A stretch of 64,000 bases of DNA from Polaribacter sejongensis (GCF_038024065.1 NZ_CP150667.1:2921501-2985500); one strand, 5' to 3'; positions 37,815-46,766 are shown, numbered from the stretch's first letter. Program-made: numbers and translations. Notes: a model not told the origin generated them from the letters alone.

Positions 37815-39254
37815 ATGCAGCAATTTGAACAGTATATTAACGGAAAATTTGTAAAATCGACTTCATCAGAAGTAACAGAAGTTTTAAACCCTTGTACAGA
37901 AGAAGTCCTTTCTACGATACCACATGGTAGTGTAGAAGATGCTAATAATGCATTAGATGCAGCTCAAAACGCGCATCATGCTTGGAAATCTCTTCCTGCA
38001 ATTCAAAGAGCCAATTATTTAAATAAAATGGCAGATGTTATTCGTGAAAACAGAATATTTTTAGCCAAAACTTTAGCTTCAGAGCAAGCAAAAGTAATTG
38101 GTTTGGCACAAGTAGAAATAGATGTTACTGCAGATTATTTTGATTATTATTCAGGTTTCGCAAGAAGAATAGAAGGAGAAATTATACAAAGTGACCGTAG
38201 TAAAGAACATATCTTTTTACACAAAGCTCCTATTGGAGTAGCTGTAGGTATTTTACCTTGGAACTGGCCGTTTTTTGTTATGGCAAGAAAAGTAGCGGCA
38301 TCTTTAATTACAGGAAATACTTGTGTAATTAAACCAAGTTGTATTGCTCCAAATACCATAATGGAATGGGTTAAAATGATTCAAAAAATTGAATTACCAG
38401 CAGGTGTTTTAAATATCGTTTGTGGTTCTGGTCCTATTGTTGGAAATGCTTTAAGTAAAAGTCCTACAACGGGTATTATCAGTTTAACGGGTAGTGTTTT
38501 TGCGGGGCAAAAAGTTATGGAAGCAGCCTCTGCAAACATTACAAAGGTTTCTTTAGAGTTAGGTGGTAAAGCACCAGCAATTGTTTGTGCAGATGCTAAT
38601 TTAGAATTGGCTGTTAATGCAATTGTTACTTCTAGAATTACTTATAGCGGACAAATTTGTAATTGTGCAGAACGTGTGTATGTAGAAGAATCTATTCACG
38701 ACCAATTTTTAGAAATGGTAACTGCTAAAATGAAAGCGGTAACAGTAGAAGATGCTTTTTCTGATAACAACCCAGATATGAGTGCTTTGGTTTCTAAAGA
38801 CCAATTAGATAAAGTATCTGAAATGGTAGAATTTGCCAAAAAAGAAGGTGCAGAAGTATTGGTTGGTGGATCTAGATCTCCACAATTTAATAAAGGGTAT
38901 TTTTATCAACCTACTTTATTAACTAATATAAAACAAGACATGCAAATTATGCAAGAAGAAGTATTCGGTCCTGTTTTACCAGTGATGAAATTTGGTACTT
39001 TAGATGAAGCAATTGCCTTGGCAAATGATTCTGAATTTGGATTAACATCATCTATCTTCTCAGAAAACTTTAACAAAGTAATGCATGCTGCAGAAGAATT
39101 ACAATACGGAGAAACGTATATTAATAGAGAGCATTTTGAAGCTATTCAAGGTTTCCACGCAGGTTGGAAAAAATCTGGATTAGGTGGTGCAGATGGTAAA
39201 CATGGTATGGAAGAATATCTTCAAACTAAAGTTGTGTACGCACAATACAGATAG
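37815..39254 (+). CDS. aldA: Lactaldehyde dehydrogenase (aldehyde dehydrogenase family)
   Basis: Oxidises L-lactaldehyde, the aldolase product, to L-lactate with NAD+. Its 479 residues equal the length of E. coli AldA and share long collinear blocks: YDYYSGFARRIEGEIIQSDR-like region, GILPWNWPFF, TGNTCVIKPS, MTGSV-type SLTGSVFAGQK, SLELGGKAPAIV with the general base Glu, SGQICNCAERVYV with the catalytic Cys, and the ending GFHAGWKKSGLGGADGKHG then EYLQTKVVY. This makes it more specific than a generic aldehyde dehydrogenase. It completes the fucose-to-lactate route encoded around it. Confidence 0.92.
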   Translation: MQQFEQYINGKFVKSTSSEVTEVLNPCTEEVLSTIPHGSVEDANNALDAAQNAHHAWKSLPAIQRANYLNKMADVIRENRIFLAKTLASEQAKVIGLAQVEIDVTADYFDYYSGFARRIEGEIIQSDRSKEHIFLHKAPIGVAVGILPWNWPFFVMARKVAASLITGNTCVIKPSCIAPNTIMEWVKMIQKIELPAGVLNIVCGSGPIVGNALSKSPTTGIISLTGSVFAGQKVMEAASANITKVSLELGGKAPAIVCADANLELAVNAIVTSRITYSGQICNCAERVYVEESIHDQFLEMVTAKMKAVTVEDAFSDNNPDMSALVSKDQLDKVSEMVEFAKKEGAEVLVGGSRSPQFNKGYFYQPTLLTNIKQDMQIMQEEVFGPVLPVMKFGTLDEAIALANDSEFGLTSSIFSENFNKVMHAAEELQYGETYINREHFEAIQGFHAGWKKSGLGGADGKHGMEEYLQTKVVYAQYR

Positions 39255-39276
39255 ATCGTTTTAAGAATAATCTTAT

Positions 39277-39329
39277 AAAGCACTTTTAATAAATCGAAAT
39301 TTAGATTTATTAAAAGTGCTTTTTTTTTG
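39277..39329 (+). terminator. Terminator after aldA
   Basis: A perfect 19-bp stem, AAAGCACTTTTAATAAATC / GATTTATTAAAAGTGCTTT, with an 8-nt loop is followed by a T-run. Confidence 0.9.
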
Positions 39330-39462
39330 TTCAAAAAAACAAAATATTATTTATGGCTGAAGCAAAAAAGATTCCGTAGTTTCCAAAGGGATTTTAATTC
39401 CTTTTATTTTGTCTATTTTAGTGCTCTTTACGGACCCAGAACCATGAAGATTTATAAATAAA

Positions 39463-39792
39463 ATGACAAAATATTGTTTCGCTTTAGATTTAAAAGATGA
39501 TGATGAACTCATTGATGAGTATAAAAAAACGCATCAAAAAATATGGCCAGAAATCACTAAAAGTATTCTTGATGCAGGTATTTTAAACCTAGAGATTTTT
39601 AATGTACACAATCGCTTATTCATGATTATGGAAGTAGATGCTTCTTTTTCTTTTGAAGAGAAAGATGAACTTGATAAAAATAATGTAAAAGTACAAGAAT
39701 GGGAAGCTTTTATGTGGAAGTATCAGCAAGCTCTTCCAATGGCTAAAAAAGGGGAGAAGTGGGTTTTAATGGATAAAATATATCAGTTGTAA
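39463..39792 (+). CDS. L-fucose/L-rhamnose mutarotase (RhaM-like)
   Basis: The 109-residue protein belongs to the RhaM/dimeric alpha-beta barrel mutarotase family (PF05336), which interconverts alpha and beta anomers of deoxy-sugars. Visible features are CFALDLKDDDELIDEYKKTH, the conserved HQKIWPEI segment with the active-site His, LEIFNVHNRLFMIMEV, and WEAFMWKYQQALP. Family members act on L-rhamnose, and related flavobacterial copies lie in L-fucose gene sets. Position just after aldA and near fucI supports supply of the anomer that FucI uses. A terminator and a 133-bp space of unclear content precede it. Confidence 0.82.
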   Translation: MTKYCFALDLKDDDELIDEYKKTHQKIWPEITKSILDAGILNLEIFNVHNRLFMIMEVDASFSFEEKDELDKNNVKVQEWEAFMWKYQQALPMAKKGEKWVLMDKIYQL

Positions 39793-39927
39793 AAAGGTAA
39801 GATATTTTTATTACTACTTATTTTGTTAGTATTGAGATGTTTTGTGGGTTTTAAGTCAGTTCAGATTGATTTTTTTTTCTTTTTGAATTATTCATAACTA
39901 TATGTGCTAGATGCTCTATTTCGCTGT

Positions 39928-40150
39928 GTGTATACACGATATCTTTATTTTTTTTTATTAAAACTTACTCTTTGGAGAACGAGCGAGACGCTCGCACTAG
40001 CGTTTGTGTGTTATTGTTAATTGTGTAGGATTATTCTCGATATAAACTTTTTCGCTATCGCGAGCGTCCCGCTCGTGTATACACGATACCTTTATCTTTC
40101 TTTTTTAAAACTCACTCTTTAGAGAACTAGTGAGACGCTCTGACTAGCTT
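39928..40150. repeat. Pair of 76-bp direct repeats with GC-rich palindromes
   Basis: Copies at about 39928-40003 and 40075-40150 are offset by exactly 147 bp, share GTGTATACACGATA and GAGACGCTC and differ at scattered bases. CGAGCG-AGA-CGCTCG (39980-39994) and CGAGCG-TCC-CGCTCG (40061-40075) are perfect hairpins. The remainder of 39793-40258 is A/T-rich with no gene seen. Confidence 0.7.
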
Positions 40151-40183
40151 TAAAAAAAATATTATCACTTGTGAATATTGAAT

Positions 40184-40214
40184 AAAAAAACCTCAACTAT
40201 TACAGTTGAGGTTT
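40184..40214 (-). terminator. Terminator of the amino-sugar operon
   Basis: The AACCTCAACT / AGTTGAGGTT stem has a seven-base T-run on the minus strand, 45 bp past the stop of the NagB-PIG-L gene. Confidence 0.85.
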
Positions 40215-40258
40215 ATACTTTGGTTCTTTTTTACTTTGATATTAAAGTAATCGAATTT

Positions 40259-42187
40259 CTAATAATGCCATCTTACAAATGCTTCCATAGCTGCGTAATG
40301 AGACAATCCTAATTGGTCATATAATTCTGCAGTTTCTCTATTTCTGTCTTCTGCACGTTGCCAAAATTCTCTACTATCTGCCCCTTGAAAAACTACACCA
40401 TCTTTTTGAGATTGATGTTTAAAAATTCCTTTTCTTTTCTCTAGAACTTGGTCTGGACCCATTGGTACCGCCATTTCTATTTCATCAATTCCCCATTCTT
40501 GCCATGCGCCTCTATACAGCCAAACCCAACAGTCTTTCATAAACTTTTTAGGTTTTAGCTCTCTAACAGCTGCAAAAATGGCATCTAAACACACTTTGTG
40601 AGTTCCGTGTGGATCAGCTAAATCTCCAGCTGCATAAATTTGATGCGGCTTAATTTTTTCGATCAAGTCTGCGGTTATTTGTACATCTCCAACTCCAATT
40701 GGATTCTTTTTTATGGCTCCGGTTTCATAGAAAGGTAATTCCATAAAGTGGATTTGGCTATCTGGTAAACCTATAAAGTGACTCGCTGCTCTTGCTTCTC
40801 CTTTTCTAATTAATCCTTTAATGTATCTAACTTCAGGAGTATCTATTTCACTCGCTTTTTTATTCTTTAAAAAGTCTGCTGCTTTCTTGTAAATTGCATT
40901 TGCTTCAGAATTATCAATTCCAAATTTGTCATTATAATCACACACAAAACTAGCAAAACGTAACGCTTCATCATCTGCAACGGCAATATTACCAGAGGTT
41001 TGGTATCCAATATGCACTTCATGCCCTTGCTCGTGTAATCGCTTAAAAGTACCACCCATACTAATGACATCATCATCTGGATGCGGACTAAAAATTAAAA
41101 CACGTTTTTTAGCTGGTTCTGCTCTTTCTGGTCGTTTACTATCGTCTGCATTTGGCTTTCCACCTGGCCAACCGGTAATGGTATTTTGTAATTTGTTAAA
41201 TATTTTTATGTTAATATCATACGCAGGTCCAGAATCTGCCAACAAATCGCTCATTCCATTTTCTATGTAATCTGCATCTGTTAACATTAAAATTGGTTTC
41301 TTCAAATAAAGTGCTAAACTTAAAACGGCTTTTCTAGTAAGCGTATCTGTCCAAACTACTTTTTCTACCAACCAAGGCGTATTGATTCTTGTTAATTTAG
41401 AAGCTGCTGCTTGGTCTAAAATAAAAGTTGCATTTCTGTGCTCTTGCAAGTAAGAAGCCGGTACTAAGCTAGTAACCTCATCTTCTACAGAAGCTTTTAT
41501 AATATTAGATTTGCTTTCTCCCCAAGCCATTAAAATGACTTTTTTAGCTTCCATTATTTTTTTAACACCTAAAGTAATTGCAGTTCTTGGTGTATTTTCT
41601 AAACCAGAAAAATCTCCACTAGCTGCTACTCTTGTAATATGGTCTAAGGCAACCAATCTTGTTTTAGAATTTTGAAGTGAACCAGATTCGTTAAAACCAA
41701 TATGTCCATTTCCTCCAATTCCTAAAATTTGCAAATCGATACCACCTAAAGCTTCAATTTTTGCTTCATATTGATCACAATAATCTCTAATAGCTGCTTT
41801 TGATAAAGTTCCGTCTGGTACATGACAGTTTTCTGGTAAAATATCTATGTGATTAAACAATTGTTCTTGCATAAAACGCACATAACTATTTATAGAATCT
41901 GGTTCCATTGGGTAGTATTCATCTAAATTAAAAGACACTACGTTTTTAAAACTTAACCCTTCTTCTTTGTGTAATCTTACCAATTCTGCATACAATCCTT
42001 TTGGTGAAGAACCTGTTGCTAAACCTAAAATACAAGGTTGTCTTTGCGATTGCTTTACCTTAATAAGATTTGCAATTTCTTGTGCAATTGATTTTGAGGC
42101 TGATGTAGAATCTTCATAAACGATAGTTCCAATATTTTCGAATCTTTTTTCGAAACCTGTCGCTTTGTCTATAGTACTTTTTAACAT
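40259..42187 (-). CDS. nagB: Glucosamine-6-phosphate deaminase fused to a PIG-L/LmbE deacetylase-like domain
   Basis: Converts glucosamine-6-phosphate to fructose-6-phosphate and ammonia. Residues about 20-270 form the NagB domain (GLATGSSPKGLY, FNLDEYYPM, LGIGGNGHIGFNESG). After a linker near 300-360, residues about 365-640 form a PIG-L-like domain with the zinc motif SPHPDDDVIS and a later DPHGTH. The 642-residue fusion is a standard Bacteroidota form; the PIG-L part may be a deacetylase for N-acetylated sugar or sugar-phosphate. It is the last gene of a minus-strand operon, 32 bp after the transporter gene. Confidence 0.93.
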   Translation of the reverse strand: MLKSTIDKATGFEKRFENIGTIVYEDSTSASKSIAQEIANLIKVKQSQRQPCILGLATGSSPKGLYAELVRLHKEEGLSFKNVVSFNLDEYYPMEPDSINSYVRFMQEQLFNHIDILPENCHVPDGTLSKAAIRDYCDQYEAKIEALGGIDLQILGIGGNGHIGFNESGSLQNSKTRLVALDHITRVAASGDFSGLENTPRTAITLGVKKIMEAKKVILMAWGESKSNIIKASVEDEVTSLVPASYLQEHRNATFILDQAAASKLTRINTPWLVEKVVWTDTLTRKAVLSLALYLKKPILMLTDADYIENGMSDLLADSGPAYDINIKIFNKLQNTITGWPGGKPNADDSKRPERAEPAKKRVLIFSPHPDDDVISMGGTFKRLHEQGHEVHIGYQTSGNIAVADDEALRFASFVCDYNDKFGIDNSEANAIYKKAADFLKNKKASEIDTPEVRYIKGLIRKGEARAASHFIGLPDSQIHFMELPFYETGAIKKNPIGVGDVQITADLIEKIKPHQIYAAGDLADPHGTHKVCLDAIFAAVRELKPKKFMKDCWVWLYRGAWQEWGIDEIEMAVPMGPDQVLEKRKGIFKHQSQKDGVVFQGADSREFWQRAEDRNRETAELYDQLGLSHYAAMEAFVRWHY

Positions 42188-42219
42188 AATATGTAGTTTG
42201 TTAGGTTTGAATTTTATAA

Positions 42220-43539
42220 TTATTTACTCCAGCTTTTTATTTTATGTCCCCATACGGCGAATAACAAAACAATAGCATAACAAGGAATTAAGATCCAATA
42301 ACTACCCGTTGCTGCAGTTGCTAATGCATCTGCTTCTTGTAGGCCATTGGTAATTAATTCGTGTTTATTTGCTTCTACAATTCTACCATACAAGGGTGGT
42401 ATAATTGCCCCTCCAGAAATAGCCATAATTAAAAGTGCCGAAGCTGTTTTGGTATGTTTCCCTAAGCCATCTAAAGTTAATGGCCAAATTGCTGGCCAAA
42501 CTAATGCATTAGAAATACCTAAAGCTGCAACAAATAAAACAGAGGTAAACCCTGAGGTAGATATTATAAGAACACTAAAAATAATACCTAAAATAGCACT
42601 AATAACAAGCGCTGTTTTTTGTTGTATGAATTTAGGTATTAATAAGACACCTAAAGCGTAGGTGGCAACCATTGCCATTAAGGTGTATGTAGTAAAGAAT
42701 TTTGCATCTGCAGCTGGTATGCCTAATGAAATTCCGTAAGCAATAATGGTATCTCCAGCAATAACTTCTGCACCAACATACACAAATAAAGCTAGAACTC
42801 CCATCCATAAATGTGGATATTGAAATATGGTTTTATTTGATGAAGATTCACCGTCTGTTAACGCCTCTTCTTCTGTAGCCTCTACATTAGGTAATGCAGC
42901 TTTTCTAATTAGAAAAGCAAAAATGAATAAGACAACAGCCATTACAATATATGGTGTATGTACACTGTCTGCCATGGTATCTAAAAGAACATTTTTTTCT
43001 TCAGCAGAAACATTTCCTATTTTCTCATTTACATCATCTATACCAGACAATAATAACGCACCAAAAATGATAGAACCTAAAGCGCCTGCAACTTTATTTG
43101 CAATTCCCATCATTGCCATACGTTTTGCACCACTTTCAATTGGTCCCAAAATAGTAATATAAGGGTTGGCTGCAGTTTGGCAAATGGTCATTCCAATTCC
43201 TTGAATAAAAATAGCTAATAAAAACATCCAATAAGTACGTGCTTCGGCAGCGGGTATAAAAACCAATGCACCAATTGCCATAATTGCTAAACCTAATGAT
43301 ATACCATTTTTATAACCTGTTTTAGAAATAATGTAAGACGCTGGTAATGCCATTACTACAAATGAAATATAAGATGCTGTAGCTACTAAATACGCCTGAG
43401 TTTCCGTAAGTTCATTAATGGTTTTCATGAATGGAATAAGCGCTCCGTTTATCCAGGTTACAAAACCGAAAATAGCGAAGAGTCCTCCAATGATCATAAT
43501 TGGGACTAGGTTGTTTTGAGATTTAGTAGTCGTGCTCAT
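42220..43539 (-). CDS. FHS-family sugar:proton symporter (MFS)
   Basis: The 439-residue protein has about 12 hydrophobic segments and FHS-family stretches: GFVTWINGALIPFMK in the first helix, QTAANPYITILGP, and NALVWPAIWPLTLDGLGKHT. The family covers fucose, galactose, glucose and N-acetylglucosamine symporters of the inner membrane. Operon position between an NahK-like kinase and NagB favours an amino sugar, but the nearby fucose genes leave L-fucose as a real alternative. The ANN motif typical of E. coli FucP helix 1 is not found, which argues mildly against FucP. Confidence 0.85.
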   Translation of the reverse strand: MSTTTKSQNNLVPIMIIGGLFAIFGFVTWINGALIPFMKTINELTETQAYLVATASYISFVVMALPASYIISKTGYKNGISLGLAIMAIGALVFIPAAEARTYWMFLLAIFIQGIGMTICQTAANPYITILGPIESGAKRMAMMGIANKVAGALGSIIFGALLLSGIDDVNEKIGNVSAEEKNVLLDTMADSVHTPYIVMAVVLFIFAFLIRKAALPNVEATEEEALTDGESSSNKTIFQYPHLWMGVLALFVYVGAEVIAGDTIIAYGISLGIPAADAKFFTTYTLMAMVATYALGVLLIPKFIQQKTALVISAILGIIFSVLIISTSGFTSVLFVAALGISNALVWPAIWPLTLDGLGKHTKTASALLIMAISGGAIIPPLYGRIVEANKHELITNGLQEADALATAATGSYWILIPCYAIVLLFAVWGHKIKSWSK

Positions 43540-43591
43540 AAGATTTAAATTAGTTTGTGTTGTTTAATTGATTTCAAATTTTGGAATTTAA

Positions 43592-44650
43592 TTATAATTT
43601 TTTGGAAAAACTCTCTATCAATTTAAATTGATTTTTTGCTCTGTCTAAATTATGATCAGCATAGGTTGTTTTGTAGTAAGTATCATTGTTTAAATAGTCT
43701 GTTAAAAAACGCAAAGCCATTATAAAAATCATGGTTTTTGCTGCTAATGGCAAATATTTTAACTCTACCTCTGTTAAGGAATCTTTTGTTTTTTCTAAAA
43801 ATCCTTTCTCGTATGCTTTGTAATAATCTAAATTGAATTCCACCTTAGACAAATCTGTTTCATCTTCTGCGGCTGTGTTACAAATTGTTCTAATAGCATC
43901 GCCAAAATCATAATAAATAATACCTGGCATTACGGTGTCTGTATCTATCATACAAATCCCTTTGTTGTCTTCTGTAAAGAGCGAATTAGATATTTTTGTA
44001 TCGTTATGTGTAACTCTTATAGGAATTTCACCTGCATCTTTTAAATTCTGAAGAATGTGCATTTCCTCCTTTAAATCTGCCACTATTTGTATGTAATCTG
44101 CTGCTTTGGTTAAGCGACTTTTAGAGGCACTTTGTATAGAAGAAGCATACTGCTTAAAGCGAAAAGCCATATTATGAAAATTAGGAATGACATCTATTAA
44201 TTGACTGCTGTCAAAATCTGATGTTAAGTTTAAAAAGTCTCCTAAAAGTTTTCCGCCTTCGTAGGCAATTTCTTCGTCTTTTACAATTTCGTGGGTCACG
44301 CTATCATCAATAAAAATCATCACATTCCAGAAATTTACACCTTCTTTGTGATAATAAGAATTACTATTCTTTTCTTTTATAAAACTTAAAACTGTCTTAT
44401 TTAATACTTCGTCTGATGCGTTTGGATATTTGCTTCTAATATGATTGCTCGTTAATACTTTGTTGTTTACCAACCCCAGAACATCTTTAAAAACAACCTG
44501 ATTGATTCTTTGGAGTATATAATTGGTATCACCATCTGTTTTTATTAAAAAAGTATCATTTATGTGTCCAGAATTTAATTCTGAATGACTTTTATAATTA
44601 AATTGATGGTCGAACTCGTTAAAAATAGAGATAATTGTTTCTGTCTTCAT
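43592..44650 (-). CDS. NahK-like N-acetylhexosamine 1-kinase (phosphotransferase family)
   Basis: The 352-residue aminoglycoside-phosphotransferase-fold kinase has the catalytic Brenner motif THNDTKISN and the metal motif MIDTDTVMPG. An N-terminal LNSGHINDTFLIKT segment forms the nucleotide loop and ILQRIN carries nearby lysine/arginine contacts. Length and motifs match NahK, which phosphorylates the anomeric position of GlcNAc or GalNAc. Its start is one base after the stop of the nucleotidyltransferase gene, so the products are probably used together: anomeric sugar phosphate, then NDP-sugar. A different 1-kinase substrate is possible. Confidence 0.78.
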   Translation of the reverse strand: MKTETIISIFNEFDHQFNYKSHSELNSGHINDTFLIKTDGDTNYILQRINQVVFKDVLGLVNNKVLTSNHIRSKYPNASDEVLNKTVLSFIKEKNSNSYYHKEGVNFWNVMIFIDDSVTHEIVKDEEIAYEGGKLLGDFLNLTSDFDSSQLIDVIPNFHNMAFRFKQYASSIQSASKSRLTKAADYIQIVADLKEEMHILQNLKDAGEIPIRVTHNDTKISNSLFTEDNKGICMIDTDTVMPGIIYYDFGDAIRTICNTAAEDETDLSKVEFNLDYYKAYEKGFLEKTKDSLTEVELKYLPLAAKTMIFIMALRFLTDYLNNDTYYKTTYADHNLDRAKNQFKLIESFSKKL

Positions 44651-44651
44651 A

Positions 44652-45566
44652 TTAGTTCCATAATTTAGTTGGATACACTCCGTTTTCTTTCAGTTTGTTA
44701 ATCTCTAATTGCGCTTTTTCCTTATCGTCACTATAGGTAACTCCAAACCATTTAGAGTCTGATTCTAGTACTTTTACAGATGCTTTTTTAGACGCCAACA
44801 TAGTATTTACAATGGTTGGTAAATAAAATTCTGCTTTTAAGTTTTCTTTCGTTTTTTCTAAGAAGTCTAAAAATAAGGTGTCTCCAAACTCAAAACATTT
44901 AGGAGTAAAACCCCAGAAATTCATAGAAACTGTCGTGTTTTCATCAATAGGAAACATTTCTCCGTTATCGTTTTCACTTTTTAATACTCCGTCTATTTTT
45001 TCAATTCTAACTCTTTCGGTAACATCAGTTAAAAAACCGTTTTCATCAACGGTGCATTCTCCTCTAGAAACATAACCATTTTCTGAAATTGTATTTTTTA
45101 AAGAATAAGCTAACATACTAAAAGCATAACTATTTTTATCTGTATTTCTTAACTGTTCTGCAATGGCAACAAAAGCTTGTCTGCTATAAAAATCGTCAGC
45201 ATTTATAATGGCAAAATTTTCTTTTATTATATCTTTCGTCATTAATAAAGCGTGGCCTGTTCCCCAAGGTTTTACCCTTTCTGGATTTCTATATTTTTCG
45301 GGTACGTTTTCTAATTCTTGAAACACATATTCTACGGCTATTTTACCTGCTAACTTTGTGTTGTAAATAGCTTTAAAATCTTTTTCGAAAGTTTTTCGGA
45401 TGATAAAAACCACTTTACCAAAACCAGCTTCAATTGCATCATAAAGAGAGAAGTCTATAATAGTATCTCCTTCTTTGGTAAAACTGTCCATTTGTTTTAA
45501 GCCGCCGTAACGACTTCCCATTCCTGCTGCTAAAATAACTAGTGTGGGTTTGTTGTTTTTACTCAT
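44652..45566 (-). CDS. Sugar nucleotidyltransferase (NTP_transferase family)
   Basis: Probably couples a sugar-1-phosphate with an NTP to form NDP-sugar and pyrophosphate. The 304-residue chain begins MSKNNKPTLVILAAGMGSRY, the glycine-rich nucleotide loop, then GLKQMD, and has INADDFYSRQAF with the metal-binding Asp region and NFWGFTPKCF. The ATG at 45566 is chosen; a start 31 codons upstream would lie across the promoter at 45629-45659 and adds no family sequence. It is first in the four-gene operon with kinase, symporter and NagB. The sugar is not known, though N-acetylhexosamine is likely. Confidence 0.8.
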   Translation of the reverse strand: MSKNNKPTLVILAAGMGSRYGGLKQMDSFTKEGDTIIDFSLYDAIEAGFGKVVFIIRKTFEKDFKAIYNTKLAGKIAVEYVFQELENVPEKYRNPERVKPWGTGHALLMTKDIIKENFAIINADDFYSRQAFVAIAEQLRNTDKNSYAFSMLAYSLKNTISENGYVSRGECTVDENGFLTDVTERVRIEKIDGVLKSENDNGEMFPIDENTTVSMNFWGFTPKCFEFGDTLFLDFLEKTKENLKAEFYLPTIVNTMLASKKASVKVLESDSKWFGVTYSDDKEKAQLEINKLKENGVYPTKLWN

Positions 45567-45628
45567 AATTAGTTGATATTTAGTCAGTATTATTGTTTTT
45601 GTTGAGTTGCAATGGTTTCTGATTGAAA

Positions 45629-45659
45629 CAAAAATATAGATATTATTTTGTGTTACCAA
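45629..45659 (-). promoter_or_regulatory. Promoter of the amino-sugar operon (TTG-N20-TATTTTTG)
   Basis: On the minus strand TTG (45657-45659) is followed after 20 bp by TATTTTTG (45629-45636), a full match to the Bacteroidota -33/-7 pair. Transcription is predicted from about 45623, with a 56-nt leader. Confidence 0.75.
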
Positions 45660-45675
45660 GAGAATAGTAATAAAA

Positions 45676-45689
45676 TGTGCTCGAACACA
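45676..45689. promoter_or_regulatory. Candidate LacI-type operator
   Basis: TGTGCTCGAACACA is a 14-bp palindrome with one mismatched pair and a central CG step, as in many LacI-family operators. It lies between the two divergent promoters of this space. Confidence 0.55.
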
Positions 45690-45709
45690 ATTATTGAAAC
45701 AAAAAGGTA

Positions 45710-45717
45710 TATATTTG
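45710..45717 (+). promoter_or_regulatory. -7 element of the LacI-type regulator gene, likely leaderless transcript
   Basis: TATATTTG ends 5 bases before the ATG at 45723, so transcription would start at or next to the start codon. A TTG at 45694 is only 13 bp upstream, too close for a normal -33 box. Confidence 0.5.
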
Positions 45718-45722
45718 CTTTG

Positions 45723-46766
45723 ATGAAGAAATATACTATTAAAAATATTGCAGAATTAGCAGGTGTATCTAAAGGAACGGTAGATAGAGTTATTCATAAA
45801 AGAGGCAAAGTATCTGCGTTAGCTTTAGAAAAGGTGACTGCTGTTTTAAATGAAATAGACTACAAGCCTAATTTGCTTGCTAGAAGTTTAAAAAACACCA
45901 AAGATTACCACATTTGTGTTGTTTTACCAGATTATACTAAAGATGCTTTTTGGTTGCCATGTTATGAAGGTATTGTAGCGGCAGTAAATGAGTTTGCTTC
46001 TTTTGGTGTTTTTATAGAACCTTTCTTTTTTCATCCTAATGATGTGCATTCTTTTGTAGAGGTTAATAAGAAAGTATTAGAATTAGCCCCGGATGCCGTT
46101 TTACTGGCGCCTTTATTTTATAAAGAAACAGTAGGTATTATTAATAAATATGCACTTAAGAATATTATTGTTAGCAAATTTAACAACCAATTAGAAATTG
46201 AAAATACTAAGAATTTTGTTGGTCAAGATTTATTTAAAAGTGGAAGAATAGCTGCTGGGTTATTACAAATGATCATCAAAAAAAATGCAACCATAGATAT
46301 TATTCATGTTGATGAAGATTTTAACAACTCTATTCACATGCAGGAAAAAGAAAAAGGTTTTAGAGATTATTTTGATGAAATAGAAAATTCTGATTATAAA
46401 ATTGTAACCCATAACTCTAAACAATCTGACCTAGCAAATAATTTAGATTCTATATTTTCTGATTCATTTACTTCGGATGCTATTTTTGTGACCACGTCTA
46501 AAGTTTATGAAGTTGCGGAATTTATAAAAAGTAAAAATTTGAATAACGTAAAACTGATTGGCTACGATTTATTGGAAGAGAATATTCAATATTTAAAAGA
46601 AAACGTTATAGATTTCTTGATTCATCAAAATCCTAAAAAACAAGTATATTTAGGACTGAATTATTTAGTTGATTTCTTTCTTTTTAATAAAGAAATACCT
46701 AGCAAAAGCTTATTACCAATAGATATCATTACTAGCGAAAATATAGATACCTATTTAGAAAATTGA
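45723..46766 (+). CDS. LacI-family transcriptional regulator
   Basis: The 347-residue protein begins with a LacI helix-turn-helix: YTIKNIAELAGVSKGTVDRV then IHKRGKVS, followed by a YKPNLLARSL hinge region and a periplasmic-binding-like sensor domain (about 60-340, with VVLPDYTKDAFW and VKLIGYDLLEEN). An ATG further upstream at 45648 was not used because the sequence before MKKYT is not family-like and the -7 box at 45710 points to 45723. Divergent from the amino-sugar operon with an operator-like palindrome between them, it is the likely repressor. Its ligand could be an N-acetylhexosamine or its phosphate. Confidence 0.88.
   Translation: MKKYTIKNIAELAGVSKGTVDRVIHKRGKVSALALEKVTAVLNEIDYKPNLLARSLKNTKDYHICVVLPDYTKDAFWLPCYEGIVAAVNEFASFGVFIEPFFFHPNDVHSFVEVNKKVLELAPDAVLLAPLFYKETVGIINKYALKNIIVSKFNNQLEIENTKNFVGQDLFKSGRIAAGLLQMIIKKNATIDIIHVDEDFNNSIHMQEKEKGFRDYFDEIENSDYKIVTHNSKQSDLANNLDSIFSDSFTSDAIFVTTSKVYEVAEFIKSKNLNNVKLIGYDLLEENIQYLKENVIDFLIHQNPKKQVYLGLNYLVDFFLFNKEIPSKSLLPIDIITSENIDTYLEN

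Noticed and set aside
39330-39462. Small gene starting ATGGCTGAAGC before the mutarotase gene
   Set aside because: The frame ends after eight codons and has no further support.
39928-40150. Possible CRISPR array
   Set aside because: Only two long, diverged copies with one spacer-like gap and palindromic cores; no cas gene nearby.
42220-43539. Calling the MFS protein FucP
   Set aside because: It belongs to the FHS family, but sits inside the amino-sugar operon and lacks FucP helix-1 signature residues; substrate left open.
45567-45659. 31-codon N-terminal extension of the sugar nucleotidyltransferase
   Set aside because: It covers the TTG-N20-TATTTTTG promoter and has no family similarity; the nucleotide-binding loop starts right after MSKNNK.
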